This document shows, piece after piece, positions 15,753 to 25,651 of a stretch of 64,000 nucleotides of DNA (position 1 is its first letter; the number at the start of each line of letters is the position of its first letter). The stretch is from positions 434,001-498,000 of the forward strand of contig LSNW01000032.1 of assembly GCA_001566965.1 (NCBI GenBank), given 5' to 3'. A model generated the notes under the pieces. The model saw nothing but the letters and a program-made list of their open reading frames with translations, ran no database searches and was not told where the DNA came from. The translations under genes were made by a program, and so were the position numbers. Source of the stretch: Methylothermaceae bacteria B42. Its GTDB lineage: Bacteria; Pseudomonadota; Gammaproteobacteria; Methylococcales; Methylothermaceae.

Positions 15753-18127
15753 CTTGGGTTTTTCCCGCCCAAATCCGGCGCATTGGCATGCATCCAGGCA
15801 ACCGCGGCATCAAAATCATCGCCAATCTTCTTGCCTTGCCAGGTCATACCCTCAGCCAATAGCGGCACACCCTTGGCATTGGTTTCGTGGCAAGAAGCGC
15901 ATTTGAGTGGCCCATGACTGCCATCGGGATTGTATTGCGGCGCCTGTTTATAGGTGGTGGTATCCACCCTTGGGGTCACCGGATACAGCCCATGGATGGA
16001 CTGGTGGCAAGCCTGGCACGCCAGCCCGGAATGCCCCTTGGAATAACGCATCAAGCTATATTTCCCCGGTTGGTTGATGGGAAACGCCACGCCTCCCTGG
16101 CCTTCCACAAACGGCGCTTCATGGCAATCAGCGCAGTGAGGTTCTCCCGGCGCCAACCAATAATCGCGGCCGTGATCAGCAGCATCGTAAGGAACCGCCA
16201 GAGCATCGTCAGCACCCTTCGGCAATTTCAACGATTTGGGATCGGTTTTGGGATTGGCGGAGAGAATCGTCACGTTGATATCGCCATCCTCATCTTTATG
16301 AATCAAAGGATTTCCGCCTTTCATGGCAATCACAGCGATATCAGCAACCGTGCGTTCCTTGGCCCAGGTTGCCAGAATCCCGGATTTCCCTGGGGTATCG
16401 TGGCCATTTTTGTCCAGCACGACTTTGGGATCAATGTATCGCTCGATGAGTTCCTTTTCGGATACGCCAATGGCCAGGGCAATGGCCTCCAGGGACTTGT
16501 TACGCAAGGTTTCCCCTTCCTGACGGAAGGCGTGGGTAATATTGTCTCGTTGATACAGTTCCCGTGACAGTTGGTTGTGACAGTTGGTACACCACAATCC
16601 CTTGCCCCCCTTGCCATTGCCAATCTGGGAAACATTGGCTTGCAGCCATTTACCAATGGCGTTGAGGTGTTCTGGCGTTTCCACCCCGTCTTTATCCTTG
16701 CCCGGGTTGGAATGGACATCGCGGCCGGCAAAACATCCGCCCTTGGTGTCACGGTTATCGGCGTCGGCATAATGATTGGTGCCCTGTGGTGTGATCGGAT
16801 AGCCATCCAAGGACCCATCCTGGCGGTGGGCCGGGTGACAACCCGCGCAGGTACCCGTGCGCCCCAGGGAATCCGGCAACGGCCGCACCTGTTGATGCGC
16901 GGTATGCAATGCTTCGCTTAAAGGGGGCAAGGGCACATCGGCAGGGGATTTTTGCCCGGTCAATGCCTCGGCAATACCCTTCGATTGCAGCACTCCGATC
17001 ACATTATCGGCGTGACACTTTTGGCACAGCACCGGATCCCGGCCAAGGCGATTACTCAAAGAACGGCTATCAGGATTGTATTTGGCAATAAAGTTAGTCC
17101 CATGCTTGGCATCGTGAATTTGCAGGATGGAAACGGAAGTCGCTTTCAAACTGGCGATATAATCACTGGCATTCATGCCTTTCCAGAAAGCAAATTCCCG
17201 TTTGTACAAGGTATATTTCTTGCCGTTGGCGTTTTCGTTGGCATGGCAATTGGCACAGTTGGGCACATCAATGGGATTCGTACCAGTAAACATAACGGGT
17301 TTGCCCGTATGACTGTCCAAAATCGGCTCCCCGGTCTTGGCGTCCACCAACTTGACCCATGCTTCCTGATAAGGGCGAATATCGCTCTCTACGATAGTCA
17401 AGGGATTTTTGGTGACGGTACTATCGTTGAAAGGCGTCAGTGGCAGCCCCAAGGCATCCCAAATGCCGGGATTGGTCAGCACAATGGGAACATTATCCAG
17501 TACCGGCGCTTTAGTGAAGACAATAGTGCCGGTATCCCCAGTGTAATGGAGATGACCGCCTTTCATTGGACTGGGAACCGCCGCACCGGCAGGACCGTTA
17601 TCCAGCGGCACCGGAATCTCCAGCCCTACCCGCTTCTTTTCGCTATCCTTGCTGGTGTTTTTGGGATTGGCCCCCGTTAAGTCCTTGTAAACATAAAGAT
17701 GGGTCCAATAGGCATTGGCGACATTTTCATTGGCGCCGTATTTGCCATCGCCATTGACGTCGTAGGGAACAGTCCAGTAATAGAGTTTGGCCCCTTCCGA
17801 ATAGGTATTATCCACATGACCGTATTCCAGCTTCATGCGTTTTTTGCCATCCACCAGTACTGTGGGATCATTGGGATCGGCGCCTAACAGTTTGGGCAGG
17901 TCGTAAGGTCCCTTGCCGGTTTTGACCACCTGACTCTGGATTGAATTGTAAGGGGGCAAAATACAACAATAGGAAAAATCAAAACCGGTGCAATGCATGC
18001 CCAGCTCATAATTAATCGTAATGTTGTAGTCGTTTTTGGGCTTTTGCGTTTCAGGCATGGCCACCGCCATGCCTGGATAAATCAACGCAAACGCCAGCCA
18101 ATGAAAAAAAGCGGATCGGATTTTCAT
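15749..18127 (-). CDS. Large multihaem cytochrome c (seven CXXCH)
   Basis: Secreted protein of about 792 residues with a signal peptide ending near MAVA. I count seven haem sites: CANCH, CQKCH, CAGCH, CTNCH, CADCH, CQACH and CASCH. Before the first haem, an N-terminal region of about 290 residues has MHCTGFDFSYCC, three cysteines that are not a haem motif, and DVNGDGKYG, which looks like a calcium loop. A second DEDGDINV loop lies later. ATG 18127, or the adjacent ATG 18130, is chosen because GGAG lies 4-7 bases upstream; the frame extends to 18178. Role inferred: periplasmic or surface electron transfer. I cannot assign it to a named enzyme family. Confidence 0.85.
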   Translation of the reverse strand: MKIRSAFFHWLAFALIYPGMAVAMPETQKPKNDYNITINYELGMHCTGFDFSYCCILPPYNSIQSQVVKTGKGPYDLPKLLGADPNDPTVLVDGKKRMKLEYGHVDNTYSEGAKLYYWTVPYDVNGDGKYGANENVANAYWTHLYVYKDLTGANPKNTSKDSEKKRVGLEIPVPLDNGPAGAAVPSPMKGGHLHYTGDTGTIVFTKAPVLDNVPIVLTNPGIWDALGLPLTPFNDSTVTKNPLTIVESDIRPYQEAWVKLVDAKTGEPILDSHTGKPVMFTGTNPIDVPNCANCHANENANGKKYTLYKREFAFWKGMNASDYIASLKATSVSILQIHDAKHGTNFIAKYNPDSRSLSNRLGRDPVLCQKCHADNVIGVLQSKGIAEALTGQKSPADVPLPPLSEALHTAHQQVRPLPDSLGRTGTCAGCHPAHRQDGSLDGYPITPQGTNHYADADNRDTKGGCFAGRDVHSNPGKDKDGVETPEHLNAIGKWLQANVSQIGNGKGGKGLWCTNCHNQLSRELYQRDNITHAFRQEGETLRNKSLEAIALAIGVSEKELIERYIDPKVVLDKNGHDTPGKSGILATWAKERTVADIAVIAMKGGNPLIHKDEDGDINVTILSANPKTDPKSLKLPKGADDALAVPYDAADHGRDYWLAPGEPHCADCHEAPFVEGQGGVAFPINQPGKYSLMRYSKGHSGLACQACHQSIHGLYPVTPRVDTTTYKQAPQYNPDGSHGPLKCASCHETNAKGVPLLAEGMTWQGKKIGDDFDAAVAWMHANAPDLGGKNPR

Positions 18128-18202
18128 CATGCGCTCCTTTGGTGTTCCCGCACCTCTCTGGGTTGGATGATCAGACAATAGCGGCAGCCGCCATACGCCC
18201 TG

Positions 18203-18508
18203 CTATTTTTTCAAGCTTTCGTAATAGGCAGCAATATTGGCTATATCTTCGTCACTGAGTCCGGAAACCATGGCTTTCATCACTGCATGGCTGCGGGCAT
18301 CGGTCTTATAGGCCATCATGGAAGCCACCAGATACTCGGCATTCTGTCCCGCCAGATTGGGGTAAGAAGGCTTGGTGGCGATGCCGTCAGCACCATGACA
18401 ACCGGCGCAAGCAGCCGCTTTTGCCTTGCCTGCCTCGATATCGGCCGCTTGGGCTACCGATACTACCCCCACGAATGCTGACGCGACTAGAATAGAAAAT
18501 GTTTTCAT
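18203..18508 (-). CDS. Small mono-haem cytochrome c (class I)
   Basis: 101 residues: signal peptide [21 protein letters not shown], haem site CAGCH, and the axial Met in the region [21 protein letters not shown]. This is a typical short class I cytochrome. It lies 76 bp upstream of the multihaem cytochrome in the same direction, so it probably exchanges electrons with it. A perfect 20-bp palindrome occurs 52 bp upstream of its start. Confidence 0.9.
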   Translation of the reverse strand: MKTFSILVASAFVGVVSVAQAADIEAGKAKAAACAGCHGADGIATKPSYPNLAGQNAEYLVASMMAYKTDARSHAVMKAMVSGLSDEDIANIAAYYESLKK

Positions 18509-18559
18509 TGTTTCTTCCTCCCATTCAACGAACTTTGTATTGGAGTTTGCATCATACCC

Positions 18560-18579
18560 TAGAAAATTACAATTTTCTA
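18560..18579. promoter_or_regulatory. 20-bp palindrome upstream of cytochrome genes
   Basis: TAGAAAATTACAATTTTCTA, two 9-bp arms around AC, in the 182-bp spacer between the cytochrome c gene and the divergent GH57 gene. It may be an operator for either gene; the regulator is unknown. Confidence 0.35.
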
Positions 18580-18690
18580 ATGCGTTTTACAGGAACGTCA
18601 TTACTTGGTATTTTGTCCAATCGCAATTTTGCACTCACTGTCTTGGTTTGTCCAAGGCTTTTTCACTCATCTTGAACTCATTATCTATCG

Positions 18691-19887
18691 ATGACACCCC
18701 CTTATCACGCGCTTGTTCTTAACCTCCATCAACCGACCAGCAATTTGACTGACCTCTGGCACCACAACCGCTGGGAAGCCAAGGAAATTCTTTTTGCCAT
18801 GGACCGCATTCCCAGGAGCCTGTGGGGCTATGAAGATATTGCCCGGGTCCATTTGTCATTATCCGGAACATTACTGGAAACCCTCGCCGATCCTTCCTTT
18901 CAATCAATGGTGTACGGCGCGGTGGATGCCGGCACTTTGCTGTGGCATTTTCAAAATACCCAGTTGTTCGAAATTCTGGGGACCGGCTACTACCATCCGG
19001 TCCTGCCGCTGATTCCCGAAGCCGACCGTAAAGAACACCTAGAGCGTTGGTTGAACATAGGCCGTCATTTGTTCTGGCGTGAGCATTTTCAAGGTTTTTG
19101 GCCACCTGAAATGGGATTTTGCATGGAGCTAATCTCCTTCTTGAAACAAATGGGTTACCGCTATGTATTGGTGGACAGCGAACACGTGGAGCCAGTAACC
19201 CCGATGGAGTGGCCGCAGCTCCTCTACCGCCCTCATATCGCCCGTCATGAAGGCGAAGAAATTATCGTCATTGTCCGCGACCGGGATCTGTCCAATGCCC
19301 AGGAGTCGGGCATGGAAGTGGACTGGTTTTGCCGCGAAGTGGAAGGACGCACCCGCTGGTGCGATGCCCCGCCCCTGGTGACTACCTGCACCGATGGCGA
19401 TAATGGCGGATGGTTCCGCAATGTCACTAAAGGAGCGAATTTTTGGGATGCCTTCTATATTCCGTTACTAGAAAGAGCCCGCACCCACCAAAGTTCTCCC
19501 CAACCTATTTTTATTGGTGACTACCTGGATCGCTATGGCGTCCACGGTGAAGTCCGGGTACGTACCGGTGCCTGGAATACCGGCTGGCACCATGGCCGGG
19601 ATTTCACCCAGTGGACAGGTTCACAGCGGCAAAAAGACGGTCTCCAAGCCATTCGGGAATTCAGCAAACAATTTCATGATCTGCGCTGGCGTGCCGGTGA
19701 ACTTGGTAAAAACACGCCGCCGCTTCAGGATGTTCTGGAAGAAAGTCTGACCTATCTTTTGCGGGCGGAAACCAGTTGTCATTTCTACTGGGGAGAAGCC
19801 TGGGTGGAAAGGGCGGAAAAGGATTTAGAAGCCGCCCGGCAAACGCTGGAACAAGCCAGACCCTGGGTAAAATCGGACACAGCATAA
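18691..19887 (+). CDS. Glycoside hydrolase family 57 protein
   Basis: 398 residues with the GH57 pattern: LNLHQP near the N-terminus, WPPEMGF with nucleophile candidate E140, and TDGDNGGWF with acid/base candidate D237. GH57 enzymes act on alpha-1,4 glucans as amylases, 4-alpha-glucanotransferases or branching enzymes; the exact reaction here is not predictable. No signal peptide, so probably cytoplasmic glycogen or maltodextrin metabolism. It is followed by a second GH57 gene after 173 bp. Confidence 0.85.
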   Translation: MTPPYHALVLNLHQPTSNLTDLWHHNRWEAKEILFAMDRIPRSLWGYEDIARVHLSLSGTLLETLADPSFQSMVYGAVDAGTLLWHFQNTQLFEILGTGYYHPVLPLIPEADRKEHLERWLNIGRHLFWREHFQGFWPPEMGFCMELISFLKQMGYRYVLVDSEHVEPVTPMEWPQLLYRPHIARHEGEEIIVIVRDRDLSNAQESGMEVDWFCREVEGRTRWCDAPPLVTTCTDGDNGGWFRNVTKGANFWDAFYIPLLERARTHQSSPQPIFIGDYLDRYGVHGEVRVRTGAWNTGWHHGRDFTQWTGSQRQKDGLQAIREFSKQFHDLRWRAGELGKNTPPLQDVLEESLTYLLRAETSCHFYWGEAWVERAEKDLEAARQTLEQARPWVKSDTA

Positions 19888-19986
19888 CCGTCTTTCCTCA
19901 AAGACTTCCAAACACCGCGACGCTTTATAAAATATTCACACATCAGGTTAACGATATAGGTACGGAGTATCGTATGCGCCTTCCAT

Positions 19987-20003
19987 GGTGCGCTAAGCGC
20001 ACC
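19987..20003. repeat. Palindromic unit GGTGCGCT-A-AGCGCACC
   Basis: A 17-bp palindrome in the spacer between the two GH57 genes, followed by CTACC. It looks like a dispersed REP-type unit found in many proteobacteria; it could also form a weak terminator hairpin. Confidence 0.4.
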
Positions 20004-20060
20004 CTACCAACTTAATCATCATTTCATTAAAACCTGCGATCAATCAGGAGAACACACACC

Positions 20061-21530
20061 ATGAGCCAAAACGAATTACCAGAAATCATTGACGGTTTGC
20101 CCAATATCAGCGGCAGTGAGGATCTGGTACAAGCCAGCATCGAAAAACACGCCGGCGATACCCTTTATTTAGGCAAAAGCGGCATCGATTTCGACCAAGT
20201 GGTAAGCGCATGCGCCATCGCCCTGCACATGCACCAACCCTTGATTCCGGCCGGCGGGGACGACCTGCAGACCGCCGAAATCATCAGCAATCTCCAATAT
20301 ATGATGGAGCACCAGGATATTGGGGATAACCACAATGCACCGGTATTTCATTGGTGTTACAAGCGCATGGGTGAGTTTATTCCTCAACTGTTTGGCGAAG
20401 GCAAGCAACCCAGGGCTGGTTTGGACTATTCAGGCACTTTGTTTTATGGCCTGAGAAAAATGGGCCTGCACGACGTCTTTGACGCCCTGATCCCTCTGGC
20501 GACTGATCCCCATACCCAACACGGCGCCGAATGGTTGGGCACGGCCTGGGGCCATGCGGTCGCCCCTTCCACGCCGGTCCAGGATTTTCGCCTTCACGTT
20601 CGCGCCTGGCAGCATCACTTCGCCGCTATTTTTGGTCTCGAAGCCGTAGCCAGGGTACGGGGATTTTCACCGCCGGAAATGGCCCTGCCCAATCAACCCG
20701 ATGTCGCCTACGAATTTGTCAAAACCCTGAAAGACTGCGGCTTTCAATGGGTGTTAGTGCAAGAACACACGGTAGAGCAGCCTGACAATGGCTGGGGGCC
20801 GGAGCACAAACACCTGCCCCATCGCCTAGTGTGCCGCAACAGCAAGGGAGAAACCGCGGAAATCATCGCCATCATCAAAACCCAGGGGAGCGACACCAAA
20901 TTGGTGGCGCAAATGCAGCCTTACTACGAAGCCAAGGGACTCAGCCGCCAAACCCTCGCAGGCCATTCGATACCGCCCCTGGTGACCCAGATTGCCGATG
21001 GCGAAAACGGCGGCGTGATGATGAATGAATTTCCGCCAAAATACATGGAAGTCATTCGCGAGGCCAGCGGCTCACGCACGCCGGTCGTCAATGTCAGCGA
21101 GTATCTCGAGTATATTTTTTCTCTCGGCATTCAAGAACAAGACCTTCCCGCGCTTCAACCCAAAAACCAGAAACTGCTCTGGGATCGCTTCCAACCCGGC
21201 GAGGGCCCGGAAAAACTGGAAAAGGTCATCGAACAACTGCGTCAAGAAAATCACGAATTCCACATGGAAGGGGGCAGTTGGACCGATGATATTTCCTGGG
21301 TCAAAGGCTATGACGACCTGCTCCAACCCATGGATGAAGTCAGCGCCCTGTTCTATGAAAAAGTCATCAAACCCGGTATTCCCACCAGCGATCCCCGCTA
21401 CCGCAAAGCCTTGTTCCATCTAATGGTGTGCGAAACCAGCTGCTTCCGTTATTGGGGACAGGGCATCTGGGTGGACTATGGCCGTGAACTCTGCCGGCGC
21501 GCCCGGGAAATTTTGGAAAAAGAATTCTAG
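20061..21530 (+). CDS. Glycoside hydrolase family 57 protein, second copy
   Basis: 489 residues, only distantly similar to the preceding GH57 protein. Motifs: HMHQPLIPAGG (first GH57 region), FSPPEMALP with E206 as nucleophile candidate, and IADGENGGV with D313 followed by E315. The substitution of Glu where the neighbour has Asp in this last motif is worth noting. GGAG and an A/C-rich stretch precede the ATG. No signal peptide. Two adjacent GH57 genes suggest sequential steps on an alpha-glucan; the following genes encode a TagF-like transferase and a GT4 enzyme. Confidence 0.85.
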   Translation: MSQNELPEIIDGLPNISGSEDLVQASIEKHAGDTLYLGKSGIDFDQVVSACAIALHMHQPLIPAGGDDLQTAEIISNLQYMMEHQDIGDNHNAPVFHWCYKRMGEFIPQLFGEGKQPRAGLDYSGTLFYGLRKMGLHDVFDALIPLATDPHTQHGAEWLGTAWGHAVAPSTPVQDFRLHVRAWQHHFAAIFGLEAVARVRGFSPPEMALPNQPDVAYEFVKTLKDCGFQWVLVQEHTVEQPDNGWGPEHKHLPHRLVCRNSKGETAEIIAIIKTQGSDTKLVAQMQPYYEAKGLSRQTLAGHSIPPLVTQIADGENGGVMMNEFPPKYMEVIREASGSRTPVVNVSEYLEYIFSLGIQEQDLPALQPKNQKLLWDRFQPGEGPEKLEKVIEQLRQENHEFHMEGGSWTDDISWVKGYDDLLQPMDEVSALFYEKVIKPGIPTSDPRYRKALFHLMVCETSCFRYWGQGIWVDYGRELCRRAREILEKEF

Positions 21531-21559
21531 GATCATTACCCAACCATGGCTATTCCTCA

Positions 21560-22744
21560 ATGAAAATCGGATTTCTGTTTAATCATTACGCCACTCACCA
21601 GGTTCCCCATGCGGCACCTTACGCTTTCGAGTTATCCCGTAGATATTCACAACACGAGGTCATTATTGCTTGCGCGTCTGAGCAAGAAATGGCGCTAGTA
21701 AAAGAAATTGCCAGCCTTTATCCCGGCCACCGCTGCCAATTCATCAAGTTATCGCCTCCCTGGCATTATCAACTGATCGATCCTTTGATTTCCAAATGGT
21801 CCTTTAAACGCAAAAAGGAAGTTCTGAAAAACAATCTTGACTTCTTCCGCAGCCTGGACGTATTGGTAGCCCCGGAGCGTCACTGCATGAAACTGCGCAC
21901 CCAATATGGTCTGGACAAACTGATCATGATCCACACCCGCCACGGTGCTGGAGACCGGGAAGGCGGCTTTGACGATCGCTCCGGCGCTTTTGATTTCACC
22001 TTGCTGCCCGGGCAAAAATATGTCGACCGGCTTGGCGAACTGAATCTATTACGTGAAGGAACCTATGCCTCAGTCGGCTGGGCCAAGTTTGAAGTCATTC
22101 AAGGTTTGCGGAAACAACGGAAAAAGTTTTTCCATAACGACCGCCCTGTGGTTGTCTACAACCCCCACTTCGATCAGCGGGTTTCCTCCTGGCAACCGAT
22201 GGGAATCCAGGTGCTCGAATTTTTCGCCGACAATCGCGACTACAACTTGATTTTTGCGCCTCATGTGGTTTTGTTCAAACGCCGCATTCGCCACGGAGCC
22301 TATTTGCCGAAAAAGTTTAAAAACATGCCTAATATTCACATCGATCTAGGCAGCCCAGCCTCGGCGGACATGACCTATATGCTATCTTCCGATATCTATT
22401 TAGGCGATGTCAGCAGTCAGGTTTACGAATTCCTGCTGGAACCCAGACCTTGTATTTTCCTCAATGGGCATCAAGTAGATTGGCGAGGCAATCCCTTCTA
22501 TTTCCATTGGACTTTGGGACAAGTGGTAAATGATATTGACAAAGAACTACGGCCGGCCCTGGAAAAAACTTTTTCGCTCCAGCCAGAATTTCTACCCAGG
22601 CAAAAACAAGCCTTTGCCTATACTTTCCGCACCGAAACCGATAGTACGGCGGCGCAACGTGGCGCCGACGCCATCGCCGGGTTCTTAAAAGACAAAAGAG
22701 GAAAACCTGAAGACAATCGCGTACAGCCAGCCGAAACAGCCTGA
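21560..22744 (+). CDS. CDP-glycerol glycerophosphotransferase-like (TagF-type GT-B) protein
   Basis: 394 residues. The C-terminal half has features of the TagF/GT-B fold: VVYNPHFD, a nucleotide-site segment DMTYMLSSDIYLGDVSSQVYEF and LEPRPCIFLN. The N-terminal half begins with MKIGFLFNHYATHQVPHA. No signal peptide or membrane helix. In Gram-positives such enzymes polymerise glycerol phosphate; here a role in surface glycan modification is inferred from fold only. The gene starts 29 bp after the GH57 gene and may be in the same transcript. Confidence 0.7.
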   Translation: MKIGFLFNHYATHQVPHAAPYAFELSRRYSQHEVIIACASEQEMALVKEIASLYPGHRCQFIKLSPPWHYQLIDPLISKWSFKRKKEVLKNNLDFFRSLDVLVAPERHCMKLRTQYGLDKLIMIHTRHGAGDREGGFDDRSGAFDFTLLPGQKYVDRLGELNLLREGTYASVGWAKFEVIQGLRKQRKKFFHNDRPVVVYNPHFDQRVSSWQPMGIQVLEFFADNRDYNLIFAPHVVLFKRRIRHGAYLPKKFKNMPNIHIDLGSPASADMTYMLSSDIYLGDVSSQVYEFLLEPRPCIFLNGHQVDWRGNPFYFHWTLGQVVNDIDKELRPALEKTFSLQPEFLPRQKQAFAYTFRTETDSTAAQRGADAIAGFLKDKRGKPEDNRVQPAETA

Positions 22745-22774
22745 ATTTCCGCAATGCATGCCGGCCAGGCTCGT

Positions 22775-23905
22775 TTATTTTGCAAATTGCGAAAAAACCT
22801 TTAGATAACCTGCCACTGCCGCCGGAAGCGAATATTCTCTGGCTCTCTGCTTGAGGAGATCTGCCTGTGGCGGCGAAGTCAAAGTACTCAGCATGGCCTC
22901 GGCCAAAGCCTCCTCATCTCCTACGGGCACTAGCGCCCCATAACGTCCATTGGCAAGGATTTCTTCCGGCCCACTGGGACAACGGGTGCTGACAATGGGG
23001 CAACCGCAAGCCATGGCTTCTATCAGCACCCCTGGCGACCCTTCCCAGGCGGAAGATAACACAAACAGATCGGCGCTTGCCATCCAGGCATAAGGGTTGT
23101 GCATAAAACCCGGGAAAACCACATCTTCGGCAATGCCCAACTGCTTACTTAATTGCACTAGCGACCGGCGTTGTTTGCCCTCTCCCAAAATTACCAAGAG
23201 CGCGGGTAGTTGTTGTCGAAGCCGGGCAAATGCCTTTATTAAAGTAGGAAAGTCCTTTTGTGGCGTTAACCGTCCCGCGCCAAGAACCACCGGACGCCCT
23301 TGATCAAAAATCCAGGCGCAATCTTCCGGCACGGGAATATTGGCTAATGTTTCGATTTCCGGCGTGAATGTTGGATTATTGACGGTAACCACTCTATCCC
23401 CCAAAGACTTGATATGCCTCCGCAAATCCTGGGAGATCCCTTCCGAGACGCCAATGGCGGCATCAGCCCAGCCATAACACCAGCGGGCAATCCGTAAGCG
23501 GATATTTTCCTGTGAGCGCCGGTGTGATTCGGTCAAGTGGTTACTTACCCTCAGCACTACCGGCACTTTACCCTTCGCTAATTTGGCTGCCCACAGCGCA
23601 CTCAGATGGGCATGATTGGCCGCCGACAAAAGCACATCCGGCCGCTCGGATTGCAAATACCGAATCAAGCCGGGTACGGCTCCCATTAATTGACGGCGGC
23701 GGGTGCGGAAAAAAAATTTCGCACGGGGCAATTCCAAAACCCGTGGACGGATATCCTCGGGACAGCTATTTGCCAAAGGACCTTCCGCGGCAACCAGCAA
23801 CAGATCCACTTCCAACCCTTGTTCCGCGAATCCTGCCGCCAATGCCAAAGTTCGGCGAGTCGCCCCGCCACCGGTCAATCCGTAAAGATAGATCGCTATT
23901 CGCAT
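22775..23905 (-). CDS. Glycosyltransferase family 4 (GT-B)
   Basis: 376 residues with the GT4 pattern: an N-terminal glycine-rich loop GLTGGGATRRT, the central VVLGAGRLTPQKDFPTLIKAF, and the C-terminal EAMACGCPIVSTRCPSGPEE (the E-x7-E motif that binds the donor nucleotide sugar). Similar enzymes build capsule, lipopolysaccharide or exopolysaccharide. It is convergent with the TagF-like gene, and its stop lies 30 bp from that gene's stop. Confidence 0.88.
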   Translation of the reverse strand: MRIAIYLYGLTGGGATRRTLALAAGFAEQGLEVDLLLVAAEGPLANSCPEDIRPRVLELPRAKFFFRTRRRQLMGAVPGLIRYLQSERPDVLLSAANHAHLSALWAAKLAKGKVPVVLRVSNHLTESHRRSQENIRLRIARWCYGWADAAIGVSEGISQDLRRHIKSLGDRVVTVNNPTFTPEIETLANIPVPEDCAWIFDQGRPVVLGAGRLTPQKDFPTLIKAFARLRQQLPALLVILGEGKQRRSLVQLSKQLGIAEDVVFPGFMHNPYAWMASADLFVLSSAWEGSPGVLIEAMACGCPIVSTRCPSGPEEILANGRYGALVPVGDEEALAEAMLSTLTSPPQADLLKQRAREYSLPAAVAGYLKVFSQFAK

Positions 23906-24269
23906 GTCGCCTCACCCATTATCTTTTTACATATAGATATTCCATTTATGAATATTTGATACCCGCCTTATGAAAATTCGATATTGTTATATACATATAT
24001 CAATACTACAATTTCGAAAAATCTGACTAGTTCGGTCGGAAATTTATTTTCAACCACGACTAATCATGATTTTAACGGTTCCATCGACATTGCTGAGCGG
24101 TAAAAAAACCGCAGGGAGTTTGGCGTTGGGTAGTTTTCGAGCTGGCGATTTGGCGCCTGGATTTTCCAAATCCGCCCTTGTCGTTGCCGGCATCAACGAA
24201 TACTCAGCCTGAACACCGGAAAAAAGCATGGATTATTTAAATCACCTTTTCCAGAAGGAGGTTAACGTT
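23906..24269. promoter_or_regulatory. AT-rich 364-bp spacer with a 24-bp dyad upstream of SQR
   Basis: The region is strongly AT-rich. At 23982-24005 it holds an imperfect dyad with TATTG / CAATA ends and ATATA/TATAT inner arms (10 of 12 positions pair). This resembles the general style of ArsR-type sulfide-responsive operators, but the regulator is not in the window. No gene was accepted in this spacer. Confidence 0.3.
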
Positions 24270-25523
24270 ATGACTCAAAAATATAGTCGTCATCATTCCG
24301 TATTAATTATTGGCGGTGGCGCCGCCGGCGCAGGCATGGCCCATCGGCTAATCAACCAACTGAAATGTGATGATGTGGCAGTCGTCGAACCTGCCGAATA
24401 TCACTATTATCAGCCCATGTGGACTTTGGTAGGCGCGGGAATCGCCTCTAAAAGGCGCACCCGCAAGCCCATGTCGGCATTGTTGCCAAAAGAGGCTGTG
24501 TTAATCAAAGATCGCGTCGTGGCGGTAGATCCCGACGCCCGTTTGGTGGAAACCGCTGCCGGAGAAAAAATCAGTTACGACTGGCTTGTCGTAGCCGCCG
24601 GGCTCAAGCTCGACTGGAACAAAATCGAAGGTCTCAATAAAGCAATCATTGGCCAATACGGGATTTGCAGCAATTACAGCTACGACACCGTCCATCACAC
24701 CTTTGAAATGATCCGTCATTTCAAAGGGGGCTCCGCTTTGTTCACCATGCCGCCTATGCCCATCAAATGTCCAGGCGCGCCCCAAAAAATCGCCTATCTG
24801 GCCGAAGATTACTTCCGCCGCAAGGGCATTCGCGATAAATCCGTGGTGAAATTTTACACTACCACACCGGGCATTTTTGGTGTCAAGAAATATGCGGACG
24901 CTTTGATGAACCAAGTCATCAAACCCCGCAATATCGAAACCCGCTTCCGTCACAATCTGGTGGCGATCCGTCCTGAATCCCGCGAAGCGGTGTTCGAAAA
25001 CTTGGACACCGGCGAGACAGTGGTGGAAAAATACGACCTTATCCATGTCACCCCACCCCAGAGCGCCCCCGATTTTATCCGTAACAGCGCTCTTGCCAAC
25101 AGCGCCGGTTGGGTGGATGTGGACCAATACACGCTACAGCACAACCGCTATCCCAATGTTTTTGCTCTAGGTGACTGCGCTGGTACGCCCAACTCCAAGA
25201 CTGCCGCCGCGGTACGCTCGCAAGCGCCGGTGGTGGCGCGCAATCTCGCCACTGTCATGGGCGGCGGGGAACCCAAGGCCAAGTACGATGGTTATGGCTC
25301 CTGTCCGCTCGTCACCGGCTATGGCCGCACCATTCTGGCCGAATTTATTTATGGCGGCAAGGTGCGTGAGACTTTTCCCTTCGACCAGGGTAAGGAGCGC
25401 CTAAGCATGTATTTGCTCAAGCGCTACGTTCTGCCTCTGGTGTATTGGCAAGGCCTGGTAAAAGGCCGTCAATGGCCTAAACCTTTGCCAAGGGATCTCG
25501 GCAGCGACCATGCGCCAGTCTAA
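24270..25523 (+). CDS. Sulfide:quinone oxidoreductase
   Basis: Flavoprotein of 417 residues that oxidises sulfide and reduces quinone at the membrane surface. The N-terminal FAD loop is VLIIGGGAAGAGMAHRL; the second nucleotide region is FALGDCAGTPNSKTAAAV. Cysteines occur in GICSNYSY, PIKCPGAPQK and GDCAG; the PIKCPGAPQK pattern is like type II (mitochondrial-type) SQR. The hydrophobic C-terminal LKRYVLPLVYWQGL is a typical membrane anchor. ATG 24270 is chosen for its AGAAGGAGG ribosome site at 24253-24261; an in-frame ATG at 24228 has none. Directly followed by cydAB, which would receive its quinol. Confidence 0.88.
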   Translation: MTQKYSRHHSVLIIGGGAAGAGMAHRLINQLKCDDVAVVEPAEYHYYQPMWTLVGAGIASKRRTRKPMSALLPKEAVLIKDRVVAVDPDARLVETAAGEKISYDWLVVAAGLKLDWNKIEGLNKAIIGQYGICSNYSYDTVHHTFEMIRHFKGGSALFTMPPMPIKCPGAPQKIAYLAEDYFRRKGIRDKSVVKFYTTTPGIFGVKKYADALMNQVIKPRNIETRFRHNLVAIRPESREAVFENLDTGETVVEKYDLIHVTPPQSAPDFIRNSALANSAGWVDVDQYTLQHNRYPNVFALGDCAGTPNSKTAAAVRSQAPVVARNLATVMGGGEPKAKYDGYGSCPLVTGYGRTILAEFIYGGKVRETFPFDQGKERLSMYLLKRYVLPLVYWQGLVKGRQWPKPLPRDLGSDHAPV

Positions 25524-25651
25524 CCGGCTATTGTCCGAAATTATTCTGGTTTTAATATTCAAAGCCTTGTTTTTCTGGGGTATTTGGGCCTGTTGTTTTC
25601 GGCAGGTCCAACCGCCCCAGATCAAGGCGCCATTCTTGGAGGAGGTACACC

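Noticed and set aside
24066-24212. A 48-codon frame in the SQR spacer
   Set aside because: No ribosome site, no family resemblance, and it would end inside the leader of SQR; probably chance.
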